Positions 1-8,168 of a stretch of 64,000 bases of DNA are shown in pieces. A program made the translations under genes and the position numbers. The notes beneath the pieces were generated by a model. It was given only the letters and a program-made list of their open reading frames with translations. It searched no databases and was not told where the DNA came from. Every line of letters starts with the position of its first letter. Position 1 is the first letter of the stretch. The DNA is from Winogradskyella aurantia (GTDB lineage Bacteria; Bacteroidota; Bacteroidia; Flavobacteriales; Flavobacteriaceae), in contig NZ_NGJN01000006.1 of NCBI RefSeq assembly GCF_002266855.1, positions 1 to 64,000 on the forward strand, written 5' to 3'.

Positions 1-914
1 GGGTCGAACAGTCCCGAACCGCTGGCAAGGGCCGGCGACCAAGTCCCTCCGGTCTCGGGCGAGCCGCCGAGGCTGTTGAACAGGTCGAATGTGGTCGTAT
101 CGCCCTGGCATATCTCCAATGTACCGTCTTCACCAGGGTTAGGTGCTTGAAACAAATTTACCGTTACTGCTAGTCTATTGTCACTCTCACATGGAGGGTC
201 AATTGATGTAGCATAATACGTTTGTTGATCAATGAGAGGTGTTGATGGATCTAATGGTGAAGCCGAAAATTCGGATAAATACCAATTATTGTTTCCACTG
301 GCAACTAAATCACTTACCGTAGGAGGATTTCCAATGGTGTTACAAAAGTCTTGAATAGCATCTCCCGTAGGAACAACCACGACACCCACATTTACCAAGA
401 CAGCTAATCTTGATGTTCTACAACCGGTAAAACTGCTGGATTGGTCTGCATAGTAAATAGTGCCATCCACAAGGATTGCTCCCGAATTAATAGGAATTCC
501 ACCAGATGGTGAAAAATACCATTGAACGTCGTTACCGAATGCCTCCAAATCCGCTATGGTCGCATCATTTGCATCCTCTACACAAACACCTTGAAAATTT
601 AATCCCAATGGTGGGCCAAGGATATTTACCTCAACGGCCTGTCTATTGCCACAGTCACCTGTTGCATTATCTACATAATAAGTTTCTCCATCAACTAAAG
701 AATCAGAAAGGTCTAGTGCTGTCCCGCCTGTAGGTGTTAGAAACCAAGCAATACCTGCCCCTTGATCAGTAGCTTGAAGATCTGATATTAATAACGAATC
801 TAAATCACAAAATTCTTGGGTGCTACTAGGAATTGTCGGGCATTGTCCAAATACTTGAAAGTGTATTAAAATACAAGTAATTAAACCTAATACTTTGAAT
901 TTGGGACTTTTCAT
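1..914 (-). CDS. Secreted Ig-like/PKD-like repeat protein, 5' part only (T9SS or gliding-associated type)
   Basis: The frame is open from the ATG at 914 to the left edge, so only the first ~304 residues are present. Residues 1-24 form a signal peptide ending in VFGQ. Repeats of roughly 85-95 residues follow, each with a W-Y/F-L/F-S/T-P-x-G core, a D-G/Q-x-T-Y-Y strand and a closing C-x-x-x-R-x-A-V-x-V strand. These resemble the Ig-like repeats of long flavobacterial surface proteins that end in T9SS sorting or gliding-motility-associated C-terminal domains; the C-terminus here lies outside the window. The last visible module (nt 1 to ~125) changes type (GTWSPAL, SGSGLFDP) and switches to GC-rich codons. 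The surface role is inferred from the family. Confidence 0.8.
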   Translation of the reverse strand, partial: MKSPKFKVLGLITCILIHFQVFGQCPTIPSSTQEFCDLDSLLISDLQATDQGAGIAWFLTPTGGTALDLSDSLVDGETYYVDNATGDCGNRQAVEVNILGPPLGLNFQGVCVEDANDATIADLEAFGNDVQWYFSPSGGIPINSGAILVDGTIYYADQSSSFTGCRTSRLAVLVNVGVVVVPTGDAIQDFCNTIGNPPTVSDLVASGNNNWYLSEFSASPLDPSTPLIDQQTYYATSIDPPCESDNRLAVTVNLFQAPNPGEDGTLEICQGDTTTFDLFNSLGGSPETGGTWSPALASGSGLFD

Positions 915-1140
915 GTTGAGATTACAGTATGAAAAAGCTTTTTAATTAAAAAAATATAAGTTTGGATTTTCTGACTTGTAAGAAAAGAGGGATGAATTCA
1001 TGTCAATTTAATTGATTTAGTTAATAGCTTTTACTCAAAGGTATGAAATATATGTTATACGATAAAAAGTTTGTTTTTGTAGTTGAATTGTATTATTTCA
1101 ATCATTAATGATTAGATCATCTAATAAAATTGAATTTAAT

Positions 1141-3093
1141 CTAATAAGTGCCCACCAATGACATATTAGATTTATCGTTAAACATATATATAGATACTGC
1201 TTTATTCTCTGCCAATTTATCTTTAAATGTGTAAGTAAAAGTTGTTCCAAAGGAGGTTGTAGATGTCCTGTTTTTAAATGAGGAAACACCAGAGTTATTT
1301 AACCGTTGAAAAATGTCTGAAATAATTAAGTAAGCTATTTGATGATGTGATGAATTATCTTTAAGGTAGTTGGGGTTAAAAGGTAGTGGATAGATAAGAT
1401 TTAAAATTTTAAAACGATTATAGGATATTGTAGAACTATCCGGAATATTTTCTGCATTCAGTACCACTAATTGAATATCAAATTCGGAAGATTTTCGTAA
1501 TAAAAAACTTGTTGAATTAAGAAAAACACCAGTTCTAAAGCTCTCAATAATGACATAGTTTTTTCTATCTGGATCTAATGTATCTTCAAGGTCTTTTAAT
1601 TTGAAATTGCCGTTTCTATTTAGTTTTATGAGTTCTACGTTTGGGAGAACTTTTTCAATTGATTCGATATTTGAGGAAAAAGTTTTGCCATATAAACAGA
1701 TAACCTTACCGTTTTTGCTTTTTAAGTACTCCAACATTTTATCTCTCATATCTTCAATGGAGGGCAAGGCTTTTATTGAAAGTGTTTCAGTTTGATTGGC
1801 ATTCTTGTAATTTAAGGTTAGGGTACTCAACTTGCTTATGTCATCTTCATAATTAAAATCAGGTATTGGTTTTAAATTATACGTGCTTAAATTAGTTTCA
1901 ATTAGTTTTTCATTAAGCTTTTGTTCATCATCTTTTAATTCGAAAACGATATTGGAATACTTTGTTTTAGAATCGTTGACAGCACGAATTAAACCATTAT
2001 AAAAATCATTAACTTTTTGTTGCTCGTTTAGATTATTGTCAAAAAGGGAATTGGACCAAATAATATTGGTTTTCATTTTTGGGTTTATCTTATCAACAGA
2101 TTCTTCTGTTGTATTTTTAGTCAAAGGGCTACGTAACCTAATAGAATCACCTGCCAAAACCGATTCGTTTAGTTTGGGATTTAAAGCCAGTAACTCATCA
2201 ATGGTAATACCAGCTTTTTTTGAAATACTGTACAACGTCTCTTTGGGTTTAATAACGTAATAATCGGAAGTTACGTCAGTCTTTGACTCAAAATTGGCAG
2301 TGTCGGATTTCATGTCCTTGTCTGACATAGCGAGGTCATCCTCATAATCATTCAACTTAATGACGGTGCCAGTTCTAAGTAAATCTACTATCTGTGGGTT
2401 TAGACGTTCTAGCTCAGCGATGCTAAGATTGAATTTTTTAGATAATTCGTATTTAGTATCACCTTTTTTTACGGTGTAAGTCTCTGAGCTTTTGCTTAAA
2501 TCATTTCCTTCAACCAAAAGAATTTGACCGATTTGTAAAAATCGCCCTAAATTTTCTTCATTTAAGGCTATTAAATCATCTAGCTTCATATTGTATTTTT
2601 GAGAAATACCCCAAAGTGTCTCACCCTTAGAAACAATATGTTTGTTAGATGGTAGGTCAGATGTAGTTTTCCTTGTGCCTGAGCTTTTATTATTCGATAC
2701 GGTTTTAATTGGAATTTGCAAAATATGTCCAGCTTGGAGGCCTTTTTTTATGAATGGATTGGCCCGTTCCAATTCCGAAATACTAATCCCATATGCTTTT
2801 GATATGCCGAACTTAGTTTCCCCTCTTGTAACCACATAGTCATCAGGTGATTTTTTGACAACGGTCTTTTCAGAAGATTTTTTTTGTGGAATTAACAGAA
2901 TTTCTCCAGCTTTAATTATGTATTTTGATTCTGGGTTTAACTCATAGATGTCTGCAATCGATACGTTATATTTCAACGATATTCGATAGACAGTTTCCCC
3001 TTTCAAGATACGATGCTTAATGGTGCCGGTTTGACTATTTACTGACAAGCTAAAAATGGACAGAAATAAAAATATTTTGCAATAGGAGCTCAT
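1141..3093 (-). CDS. LysM peptidoglycan-binding protein with C-terminal PBP1-like domain
   Basis: 650 residues. A signal peptide (about 1-20) is followed by five LysM domains at about 26-69, 86-129, 152-195, 207-250 and 278-322. Each has the G-E/D-T-x-x-x-I/L-S-x-K/x-Y/F pattern and a closing hydrophobic strand. The remaining ~300 residues resemble the type I periplasmic-binding-protein fold that Bacteroidota proteins of this architecture carry. LysM domains bind GlcNAc-containing glycans, so a periplasmic, peptidoglycan-bound role is expected; the ligand of the C-terminal domain is unknown. It lies 103 nt downstream of prfC on the same strand. An inverted repeat abuts its start codon (see 3094-3131). 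Confidence 0.85.
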   Translation of the reverse strand: MSSYCKIFLFLSIFSLSVNSQTGTIKHRILKGETVYRISLKYNVSIADIYELNPESKYIIKAGEILLIPQKKSSEKTVVKKSPDDYVVTRGETKFGISKAYGISISELERANPFIKKGLQAGHILQIPIKTVSNNKSSGTRKTTSDLPSNKHIVSKGETLWGISQKYNMKLDDLIALNEENLGRFLQIGQILLVEGNDLSKSSETYTVKKGDTKYELSKKFNLSIAELERLNPQIVDLLRTGTVIKLNDYEDDLAMSDKDMKSDTANFESKTDVTSDYYVIKPKETLYSISKKAGITIDELLALNPKLNESVLAGDSIRLRSPLTKNTTEESVDKINPKMKTNIIWSNSLFDNNLNEQQKVNDFYNGLIRAVNDSKTKYSNIVFELKDDEQKLNEKLIETNLSTYNLKPIPDFNYEDDISKLSTLTLNYKNANQTETLSIKALPSIEDMRDKMLEYLKSKNGKVICLYGKTFSSNIESIEKVLPNVELIKLNRNGNFKLKDLEDTLDPDRKNYVIIESFRTGVFLNSTSFLLRKSSEFDIQLVVLNAENIPDSSTISYNRFKILNLIYPLPFNPNYLKDNSSHHQIAYLIISDIFQRLNNSGVSSFKNRTSTTSFGTTFTYTFKDKLAENKAVSIYMFNDKSNMSLVGTY

Positions 3094-3131
3094 ACAGGAG
3101 CGAATTGAATGTTTTAAGGTTAATCTCCTGT
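3094..3131 (-). promoter_or_regulatory. Inverted repeat in the leader of the LysM gene
   Basis: ACAGGAG (3094-3100) and CTCCTGT (3125-3131) are perfect 7-bp inverted arms separated by 24 nt. On the transcript the downstream arm ends immediately before the ATG at 3093, so a hairpin would hold the start region. The upstream arm carries AGGAG, which would be paired away. A regulatory role is inference. Confidence 0.35.
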
Positions 3132-3196
3132 AAAAATATTACATTCATTGGATGATGTAATCATCCCTATTTCAAATTATTAATAGGTTATTAACA

Positions 3197-4786
3197 TTAA
3201 TCAAACTCGGAAGTCATGTGGAAGGTGATACTGGGAAATTTTTGTTGGCTCATTTGAAGTGAAAATTGAGAATCGGCCAAGAAAACGAGTTGATTCCTTT
3301 TGTCTCTTGCCAAGTAACGTTGTTTAACTCTCAAGAACTCTTGAAATTCTTCACTTTTTTCATCATCTGTTTGTATCCAACAGGCCTTATGAACATTCAA
3401 GTTTTCATAGGTGCACTTTGCACCATATTCATGTTCTAAACGATACTGAATAACTTCATATTGTAAAGCGCCCACAGTTCCTATAACTTTTCGTCCGTTG
3501 TAATCTAGGGTAAATAATTGGGCGACGCCTTCATCCATAAGTTGATCTATACCTTTATAGAGTTGTTTGGATTTCATGGGGTCAGCGTTGTTAATGTACC
3601 TAAAGTGTTCAGGAGAAAAGCTTGGAATCCCTTTATAATGAATAACTTCACCTTCAGTAAGGGTATCCCCAATTTTGAAGTTACCAGTATCATGCAGCCC
3701 AACAATATCCCCTGGATATGAGATGTCTACAATTTGTTTCTTTTCAGCAAAAAAAGCATTAGGGCTTGAAAATTTCAATTTTTTGTTGAGCCTAACATGC
3801 AGATAAGGTGTGTTTCTTTTAAACTCGCCAGAAACAACCTTAATAAATGCCAATCTGTCCCTATGGTTGGGGTCCATATTAGCGTGAATTTTAAAGACAA
3901 AACCTGAGAAGTTTTTTTCTTCAGGAGCAACTAATCGCTCCTCACTTTTCTTAGCGCGTGGTTTAGGTGCAATATCAACAAAACAATCTAAAAGTTCACG
4001 GACACCAAAATTGTTCAGTGCAGAACCAAAAAATACAGGCTGAAGCTCGCCCTTTAAATAACTATTCTTATCAAAATTCGGATATATGCCATCTACTAAT
4101 TCTATATTTTCCCGGAGTTCATCGGCAGCTTGGTCTCCAATTAAATCATTTAACATTGAGGAATTTAGGTCACTAACCTCTATGGTCTCCTCAATATTTT
4201 TTCTGCTATCCCCGCTAAAGAGATTTACATTCTTTTCCCATAAATTATAAATACCCTTGAAGTCGTAACCCATGCCTATTGGGAAACTCAGAGGCGTTAC
4301 TCTCAACCCCAATTTTTGTTCAATTTCATCCAAAAGATCAAAAGCATCTTTACCTTCACGGTCTAATTTATTGATGAAGACAATCATTGGTATATTACGC
4401 ATCCTGCAAACCTCAACAAGCTTCTCCGTCTGTTCCTCTACACCTTTGGCCACATCAATTACAACGATAACGCTATCTACTGCAGTTAGGGTTCTAAAGG
4501 TGTCCTCTGCAAAATCTTTATGACCAGGTGTATCGAGTATGTTAATTTTAATGCCATCATATTCAAACGCTAAAACGGAAGTCGCAACAGAAATACCACG
4601 TTGGCGCTCTATTTCCATAAAGTCACTGGTTGCCCCTTTTTTTATCTTATTGCTTTTCACGGCACCGGCCTCTTGAATGGCACCACCAAATAAAAGTAAT
4701 TTTTCCGTCAGTGTGGTTTTACCAGCATCAGGGTGCGAGATAATACCAAATGTTCGTCTTCTGTTTATTTCAGCAGTAAAATTCAT
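3197..4786 (-). CDS. prfC: Peptide chain release factor 3
   Basis: 529 residues, the usual RF3 length. RF3 is the translational GTPase that removes RF1/RF2 from the ribosome after peptide release. The G1 loop HPDAGKTT lies at residues 18-25, the G3 motif DTPGHKDF at about 85-92, and the G4 motif NKLDREG at about 139-145. The C-terminal part carries the RF3-type domains II and III. RF3 is told apart from EF-G by length and by the N-terminal R-R-T-F-G-I-I-S-H-P-D segment. A promoter-like TAATTTTG sits about 19 nt upstream of the ATG. Confidence 0.96.
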   Translation of the reverse strand: MNFTAEINRRRTFGIISHPDAGKTTLTEKLLLFGGAIQEAGAVKSNKIKKGATSDFMEIERQRGISVATSVLAFEYDGIKINILDTPGHKDFAEDTFRTLTAVDSVIVVIDVAKGVEEQTEKLVEVCRMRNIPMIVFINKLDREGKDAFDLLDEIEQKLGLRVTPLSFPIGMGYDFKGIYNLWEKNVNLFSGDSRKNIEETIEVSDLNSSMLNDLIGDQAADELRENIELVDGIYPNFDKNSYLKGELQPVFFGSALNNFGVRELLDCFVDIAPKPRAKKSEERLVAPEEKNFSGFVFKIHANMDPNHRDRLAFIKVVSGEFKRNTPYLHVRLNKKLKFSSPNAFFAEKKQIVDISYPGDIVGLHDTGNFKIGDTLTEGEVIHYKGIPSFSPEHFRYINNADPMKSKQLYKGIDQLMDEGVAQLFTLDYNGRKVIGTVGALQYEVIQYRLEHEYGAKCTYENLNVHKACWIQTDDEKSEEFQEFLRVKQRYLARDKRNQLVFLADSQFSLQMSQQKFPSITFHMTSEFD

Positions 4787-4804
4787 GTGCTTTTATTGAA
4801 ATGG

Positions 4805-4812
4805 CAAAATTA
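4805..4812 (-). promoter_or_regulatory. Promoter -7 element (TAnnTTTG) for prfC
   Basis: The minus strand reads TAATTTTG, an exact match to the Bacteroidota -7 consensus TAnnTTTG, 18 nt before the prfC start. No clean TTTG is seen at -33. Confidence 0.5.
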
Positions 4813-4864
4813 AAAATAAACATTGAACGAGAAGATAATTTAAGTAATTAATAGGACCATTGCT

Positions 4865-4888
4865 ATCTGGGTTGGCTCACTGCCAGAT
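4865..4888. repeat. Short inverted repeat in the prfC/idi divergent region
   Basis: ATCTGG (4865-4870) and CCAGAT (4883-4888) are 6-bp inverted arms around a 12-nt spacer between two divergent genes. It could be an operator or chance. Confidence 0.25.
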
Positions 4889-4979
4889 TGTAGGCTATAA
4901 TGACCGTAAAAAGAAATCCCAATTATGTAACGCTGTTATTTTTTATGAATTCCTTGACGCTTTTTAATTCCTAAGGTGT

Positions 4980-4987
4980 TAATTTTG
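4980..4987 (+). promoter_or_regulatory. Promoter -7 element directly upstream of idi
   Basis: TAATTTTG matches TAnnTTTG exactly and ends four nucleotides before the idi ATG at 4992. TTG at 4954-4956 is a possible but over-spaced -33 element. If this promoter is used, transcription would begin at or next to the start codon. Confidence 0.5.
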
Positions 4988-4991
4988 TTTT

Positions 4992-5519
4992 ATGATAGAA
5001 GAACAAGTCATCCTAGTTGATGAGAATGATACGCCACTGGGGCTAATGCCCAAAATGGAGGCTCACGAAAAAGCGCTTTTGCATCGTGCTTTCTCCGTAT
5101 TTGTGTTTAATGATAAAAATGAGTTGATGCTCCAGCAGCGTGCCTTGCACAAGTACCACTCACCAGGGCTGTGGACTAACACATGTTGTAGTCACCAACG
5201 TGAGGGAGAGAGCAATATACAAGCTGGTATGAGACGCTTGCAGGAGGAAATGGGCTTTGTTACGGATCTTGAAGAATCAATGTCTTTTATTTATAAAGCC
5301 CCGTTTGATAATGGTCTAACGGAGCATGAGTATGACCACATCATGATAGGTTATTACAACGAAAGTCCAAACATAAATAAGGATGAAGTAGCGGACTGGA
5401 AATGGATGAATCTAGAGGATGTTAAGGCGGATATGGCACTTAATCAAGACCATTACACCGCTTGGTTTAAGATTATTTTTGAAAAGTTTTACGAATTTAT
5501 AAATATAAATAACGCATGA
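4992..5519 (+). CDS. idi: Isopentenyl-diphosphate delta-isomerase, type I
   Basis: 175 residues. A Nudix-fold enzyme that interconverts IPP and DMAPP for isoprenoid (carotenoid, menaquinone, undecaprenol) synthesis. The catalytic cysteine is C66 in WTNTCCSHQ, aligning with E. coli WTNSVCGHP. The Nudix-like RLQEEMGF helix and the glutamate of HEYDH are present. The start at 4992 fits the family because the V-I-L-V-D-E-N segment near residue 6 aligns with the E. coli N-terminus. It overlaps queD by 4 nt (ATGA), so the two are co-translated. Confidence 0.95.
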   Translation: MIEEQVILVDENDTPLGLMPKMEAHEKALLHRAFSVFVFNDKNELMLQQRALHKYHSPGLWTNTCCSHQREGESNIQAGMRRLQEEMGFVTDLEESMSFIYKAPFDNGLTEHEYDHIMIGYYNESPNINKDEVADWKWMNLEDVKADMALNQDHYTAWFKIIFEKFYEFININNA

Positions 5520-5926
5520 AAGTAACAGTACATAGAAAAGCACATTTCAATGCGGCACATCGTTTATATAGAAAAGACTGGAGTTTTGAAAAGAATGACA
5601 CTATTTTCGGGAAGTGCAATAATCCTAATTTTCACGGTCATAATTACGAACTCATAGCTAGTGTTACTGGAGAGATTGACCAAGAAACCGGGTACGTTAT
5701 TGATGTTAAAATATTAAAGGATATTATAAAGGCTGAAGTTGAAGATGCGTTTGACCATAAAAATCTTAATGTTGAGGTTCCAGAATTTCAAGATTTAAAT
5801 CCTACAGCAGAGAATATCGCAGTCGTTATATACAATAAGGTAAAGGCTAAGTTAGACCCAAAATTTCACCTGGAAATTACGCTTTACGAAACTCCGCGTA
5901 ATTTTGTAACCTATTCCGGGGATTAG
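5516..5926 (+). CDS. queD: 6-carboxy/6-pyruvoyl-tetrahydropterin synthase family (QueD-like)
   Basis: 136 residues, a complete PTPS-fold (T-fold) subunit. Zn ligands are H15 (in FNAAHR), H40 and H42 (HGHNYE); the catalytic Cys is C34 in GKCNNPNFHGH; the substrate-anchoring PTAEN is near the C-terminus. The C-x5-HGH spacing suits the QueD branch that makes 6-carboxytetrahydropterin from dihydroneopterin triphosphate for queuosine, but a tetrahydropterin role cannot be excluded. It overlaps the end of idi and is followed after 31 nt by manA, so the three form one transcription unit. Confidence 0.88.
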   Translation: MKVTVHRKAHFNAAHRLYRKDWSFEKNDTIFGKCNNPNFHGHNYELIASVTGEIDQETGYVIDVKILKDIIKAEVEDAFDHKNLNVEVPEFQDLNPTAENIAVVIYNKVKAKLDPKFHLEITLYETPRNFVTYSGD

Positions 5927-5957
5927 GTTAACCTGCCAAATTCACGTCAAATCAAGT

Positions 5958-6926
5958 ATGACAGAACTTTATCCTTTAAAATTCAAACCTATCCTAAAAG
6001 ATAAAATTTGGGGTGGTGAGAAATTAATCACATCTTTTAACAAAAAATCAAATTCTAAACAGCTTGGTGAGAGTTGGGAGTTAAGCGGGGTAGCAGGTGA
6101 TATCTCTGTTATTGCAAATGGTGTATTAAAAGGTCAGTCATTACAAAACCTACTTGAGGCTTATCCTGCAGAATTACTTGGAGTTAAAAATTATGAGCGT
6201 TTTGGCCATGAATTTCCTTTGCTCATCAAATTTATAGATGCCAAAAATGATTTAAGTATACAGTTGCATCCAGGTGATGAACTGGCGAGAGAACGTCACA
6301 ACTCCTTTGGTAAGACGGAAATGTGGTATGTTATGCAGGCGGATAATGACGCCAATTTAATCGTTGGGTTTAATCAAAGCATGGACAGGGACACCTATTT
6401 AAAGCATCTTAAAAATAATTCGCTCACTGAAATCTTAAATTTTGATAAAGTCAAGGAGGGAGATACTTATTTTATTGAAGCTGGCCGTGTGCATGCTATT
6501 GGTGCAGGAGTTCTTTTAGCAGAAATACAACAGACAAGTGACGTAACGTATAGGGTTTATGATTGGGAACGGACAGATGCTAACGGTAATCCGCGCGAAC
6601 TTCACAATGATATAGCCATTGATGCTTTTGATTTTTCTATGAAGGACGATTTTAGAGTAAATTACGATAAAGGTAAAAATACTCGTAATGAAATGGTGTC
6701 CTGTCCCTTTTTCACAACAAATTTTATTGAAATTACTCAGGAAATACCTATTTCAAATAAACAGGATTCCTTTATTATTTACATGTGTGTTGATGGTTGT
6801 GTAGATATATCCACAGACAATTCGATTGATACTATTTCTAAGGGCGAAACTATACTAGTTCCAGCAGCAATAAAAGATTATAAATTAAGTAGCGCATATG
6901 GAAAGCTATTAGAAGTTTATGTTTAA
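5958..6926 (+). CDS. manA: Mannose-6-phosphate isomerase, class I
   Basis: 322 residues, the short type-I form common in Bacteroidota and Firmicutes. It interconverts mannose-6-P and fructose-6-P, feeding GDP-mannose and glycan synthesis. Metal ligands are visible: Q102 and H104 in IQLHPGD, E121 in GKTEMWY, and H179 in GRVHAIGAG. A cupin-type C-terminal strand set follows. It is the last gene of the idi-queD-manA unit; nothing in the neighbourhood ties it to one specific polysaccharide. Confidence 0.93.
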   Translation: MTELYPLKFKPILKDKIWGGEKLITSFNKKSNSKQLGESWELSGVAGDISVIANGVLKGQSLQNLLEAYPAELLGVKNYERFGHEFPLLIKFIDAKNDLSIQLHPGDELARERHNSFGKTEMWYVMQADNDANLIVGFNQSMDRDTYLKHLKNNSLTEILNFDKVKEGDTYFIEAGRVHAIGAGVLLAEIQQTSDVTYRVYDWERTDANGNPRELHNDIAIDAFDFSMKDDFRVNYDKGKNTRNEMVSCPFFTTNFIEITQEIPISNKQDSFIIYMCVDGCVDISTDNSIDTISKGETILVPAAIKDYKLSSAYGKLLEVYV

Positions 6927-6944
6927 AAACAGGGTATAAATCAT

Positions 6945-6952
6945 TACTTTTG
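6945..6952 (+). promoter_or_regulatory. Promoter -7 element (TACTTTTG)
   Basis: Exact TAnnTTTG match 23 nt upstream of the ATG at 6976, so the small gene that follows has its own promoter. The -33 region is weak. Confidence 0.55.
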
Positions 6953-6975
6953 TAGTAACTAAAATCACGAATGTT

Positions 6976-7245
6976 ATGGCAAATAAAAGAGACTTAAAAA
7001 AAGATATAAATTACGTTTTGGGAGATATTATTGAGGCAGTATATGTATGGGAACTGACCAATAGCCAAAAACCAACTAAAGAAAGTGAGGCCATCATCGA
7101 TGATGCCATTGCTACCTTTGACGAATTGATAGTGCGCGTGAATGATCGCAAGGTAGAAGATAAGAAAACTCATTTTAAAGCTATTAATGCCGACCTTGAA
7201 ACTAAAGGCAGAGCTTTGATTGAGCGCATAAATAAACTAAAGTAA
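6976..7245 (+). CDS. Conserved small alpha-helical protein of unknown function
   Basis: 89 residues, charged and predicted helical throughout, with no signal peptide, Cys or recognisable catalytic motif. The D-I-N-Y-V-L-G-D-I-I-E-A start and acidic middle suggest a cytoplasmic helical-bundle protein. I do not recognise a family. It has its own promoter (6945-6952) and is closed by a strong bidirectional terminator (7351-7376), so it is probably monocistronic. Confidence 0.75.
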   Translation: MANKRDLKKDINYVLGDIIEAVYVWELTNSQKPTKESEAIIDDAIATFDELIVRVNDRKVEDKKTHFKAINADLETKGRALIERINKLK

Positions 7246-7350
7246 TAACTCTTTTATTTTAGATTAAAGTATTACATAGTAGGTTATAGAGCTTAACTCG
7301 TAATAAATAATTCTGGAGATCACAATTGTGTCTAGATGATAAAATTTAAA

Positions 7351-7376
7351 AAACCAATCTTATTAAGATTGGTTTT
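7351..7376. terminator. Bidirectional intrinsic terminator
   Basis: An 11-bp perfect stem AAACCAATCTT / AAGATTGGTTT around loop ATTA, flanked by A and T runs. It serves the + gene ending at 7245 and the - gene ending at 7397. Confidence 0.85.
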
Positions 7377-7396
7377 TTGTTCAGATATAATTTATG

Positions 7397-8122
7397 TTAT
7401 TCTGTTCCATCGGGTTGTTCAGATTGTTTTAACCTTATGGATTTTTCTAATTTTCTGCCGTAGAAGGACTTCTTAATTCTATCTGTTAAACCATTGTAAA
7501 TAGAATCAATAAATATAGGATTGGCATTAGGAATTTCATAATAGGCTAGGTATGGCGAAACTTCACTGTCATTATGATTTAACGCATATTGAATGGTATA
7601 GGTGTATTTTCGTTTTAAAAGTGCCTCTGTTCTTTTGTTTAAAGAGTCAATCAAAGTACTATCACTGTTTTTATAAGCTAAAAATTTAGCTTCAATTAAG
7701 TCTAGGTTTTCATCATTAAATCGTCCCATAACATCCAAATAATCTTCTAATAGCTTTTGCTGCTCAGAGCCTTTAATGTCTACATCAAAACTAAAATTTT
7801 TTAATGTTGAGGTAATCTCAGTAACTCCTTCACTGGCAAAGAAAGGAATGAAATGTTCTTCACCATCATTTTTAAATAATTTAAGATATAGTAAAATAGG
7901 TTCTTTAATATTGGTTTGTAAAACAAATTCTGGTTGACCAGTAATCACAACAGAATCTAGGTTTACCAGAGTAGAGTCGGAATCTTTCTGCAAATACAGA
8001 ACACCTTTCTTTAAGCCCTTTACCTTACCTTTTAGGGTGAAATTGTTAGTGTTATTTTGGCCACAGGACGTGACTAATACAATTACAAATATAATTCCTG
8101 CTATTTTGTTTATTTTTTTCAT
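7397..8122 (-). CDS. DUF4369-type lipoprotein
   Basis: 241 residues. An N-terminal lipobox VTSC gives lipidation at C20. Residues ~28-115 have the beta-rich DUF4369 pattern (LKGKVKGLKKGVLYL, then DSTLVNLDSV), found in Bacteroidota lipoproteins and at the N-terminus of thioredoxin-like proteins. Residues ~120-230 are helical and lack a thioredoxin CxxC. Location is envelope; the function is unknown. It is 46 nt downstream of the DUF819 gene on the same strand and likely co-transcribed. Confidence 0.8.
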   Translation of the reverse strand: MKKINKIAGIIFVIVLVTSCGQNNTNNFTLKGKVKGLKKGVLYLQKDSDSTLVNLDSVVITGQPEFVLQTNIKEPILLYLKLFKNDGEEHFIPFFASEGVTEITSTLKNFSFDVDIKGSEQQKLLEDYLDVMGRFNDENLDLIEAKFLAYKNSDSTLIDSLNKRTEALLKRKYTYTIQYALNHNDSEVSPYLAYYEIPNANPIFIDSIYNGLTDRIKKSFYGRKLEKSIRLKQSEQPDGTE

Positions 8123-8168
8123 GTACTACATTAAATTAAAAAGGCAATTATGTGAATATTTAGAATTA

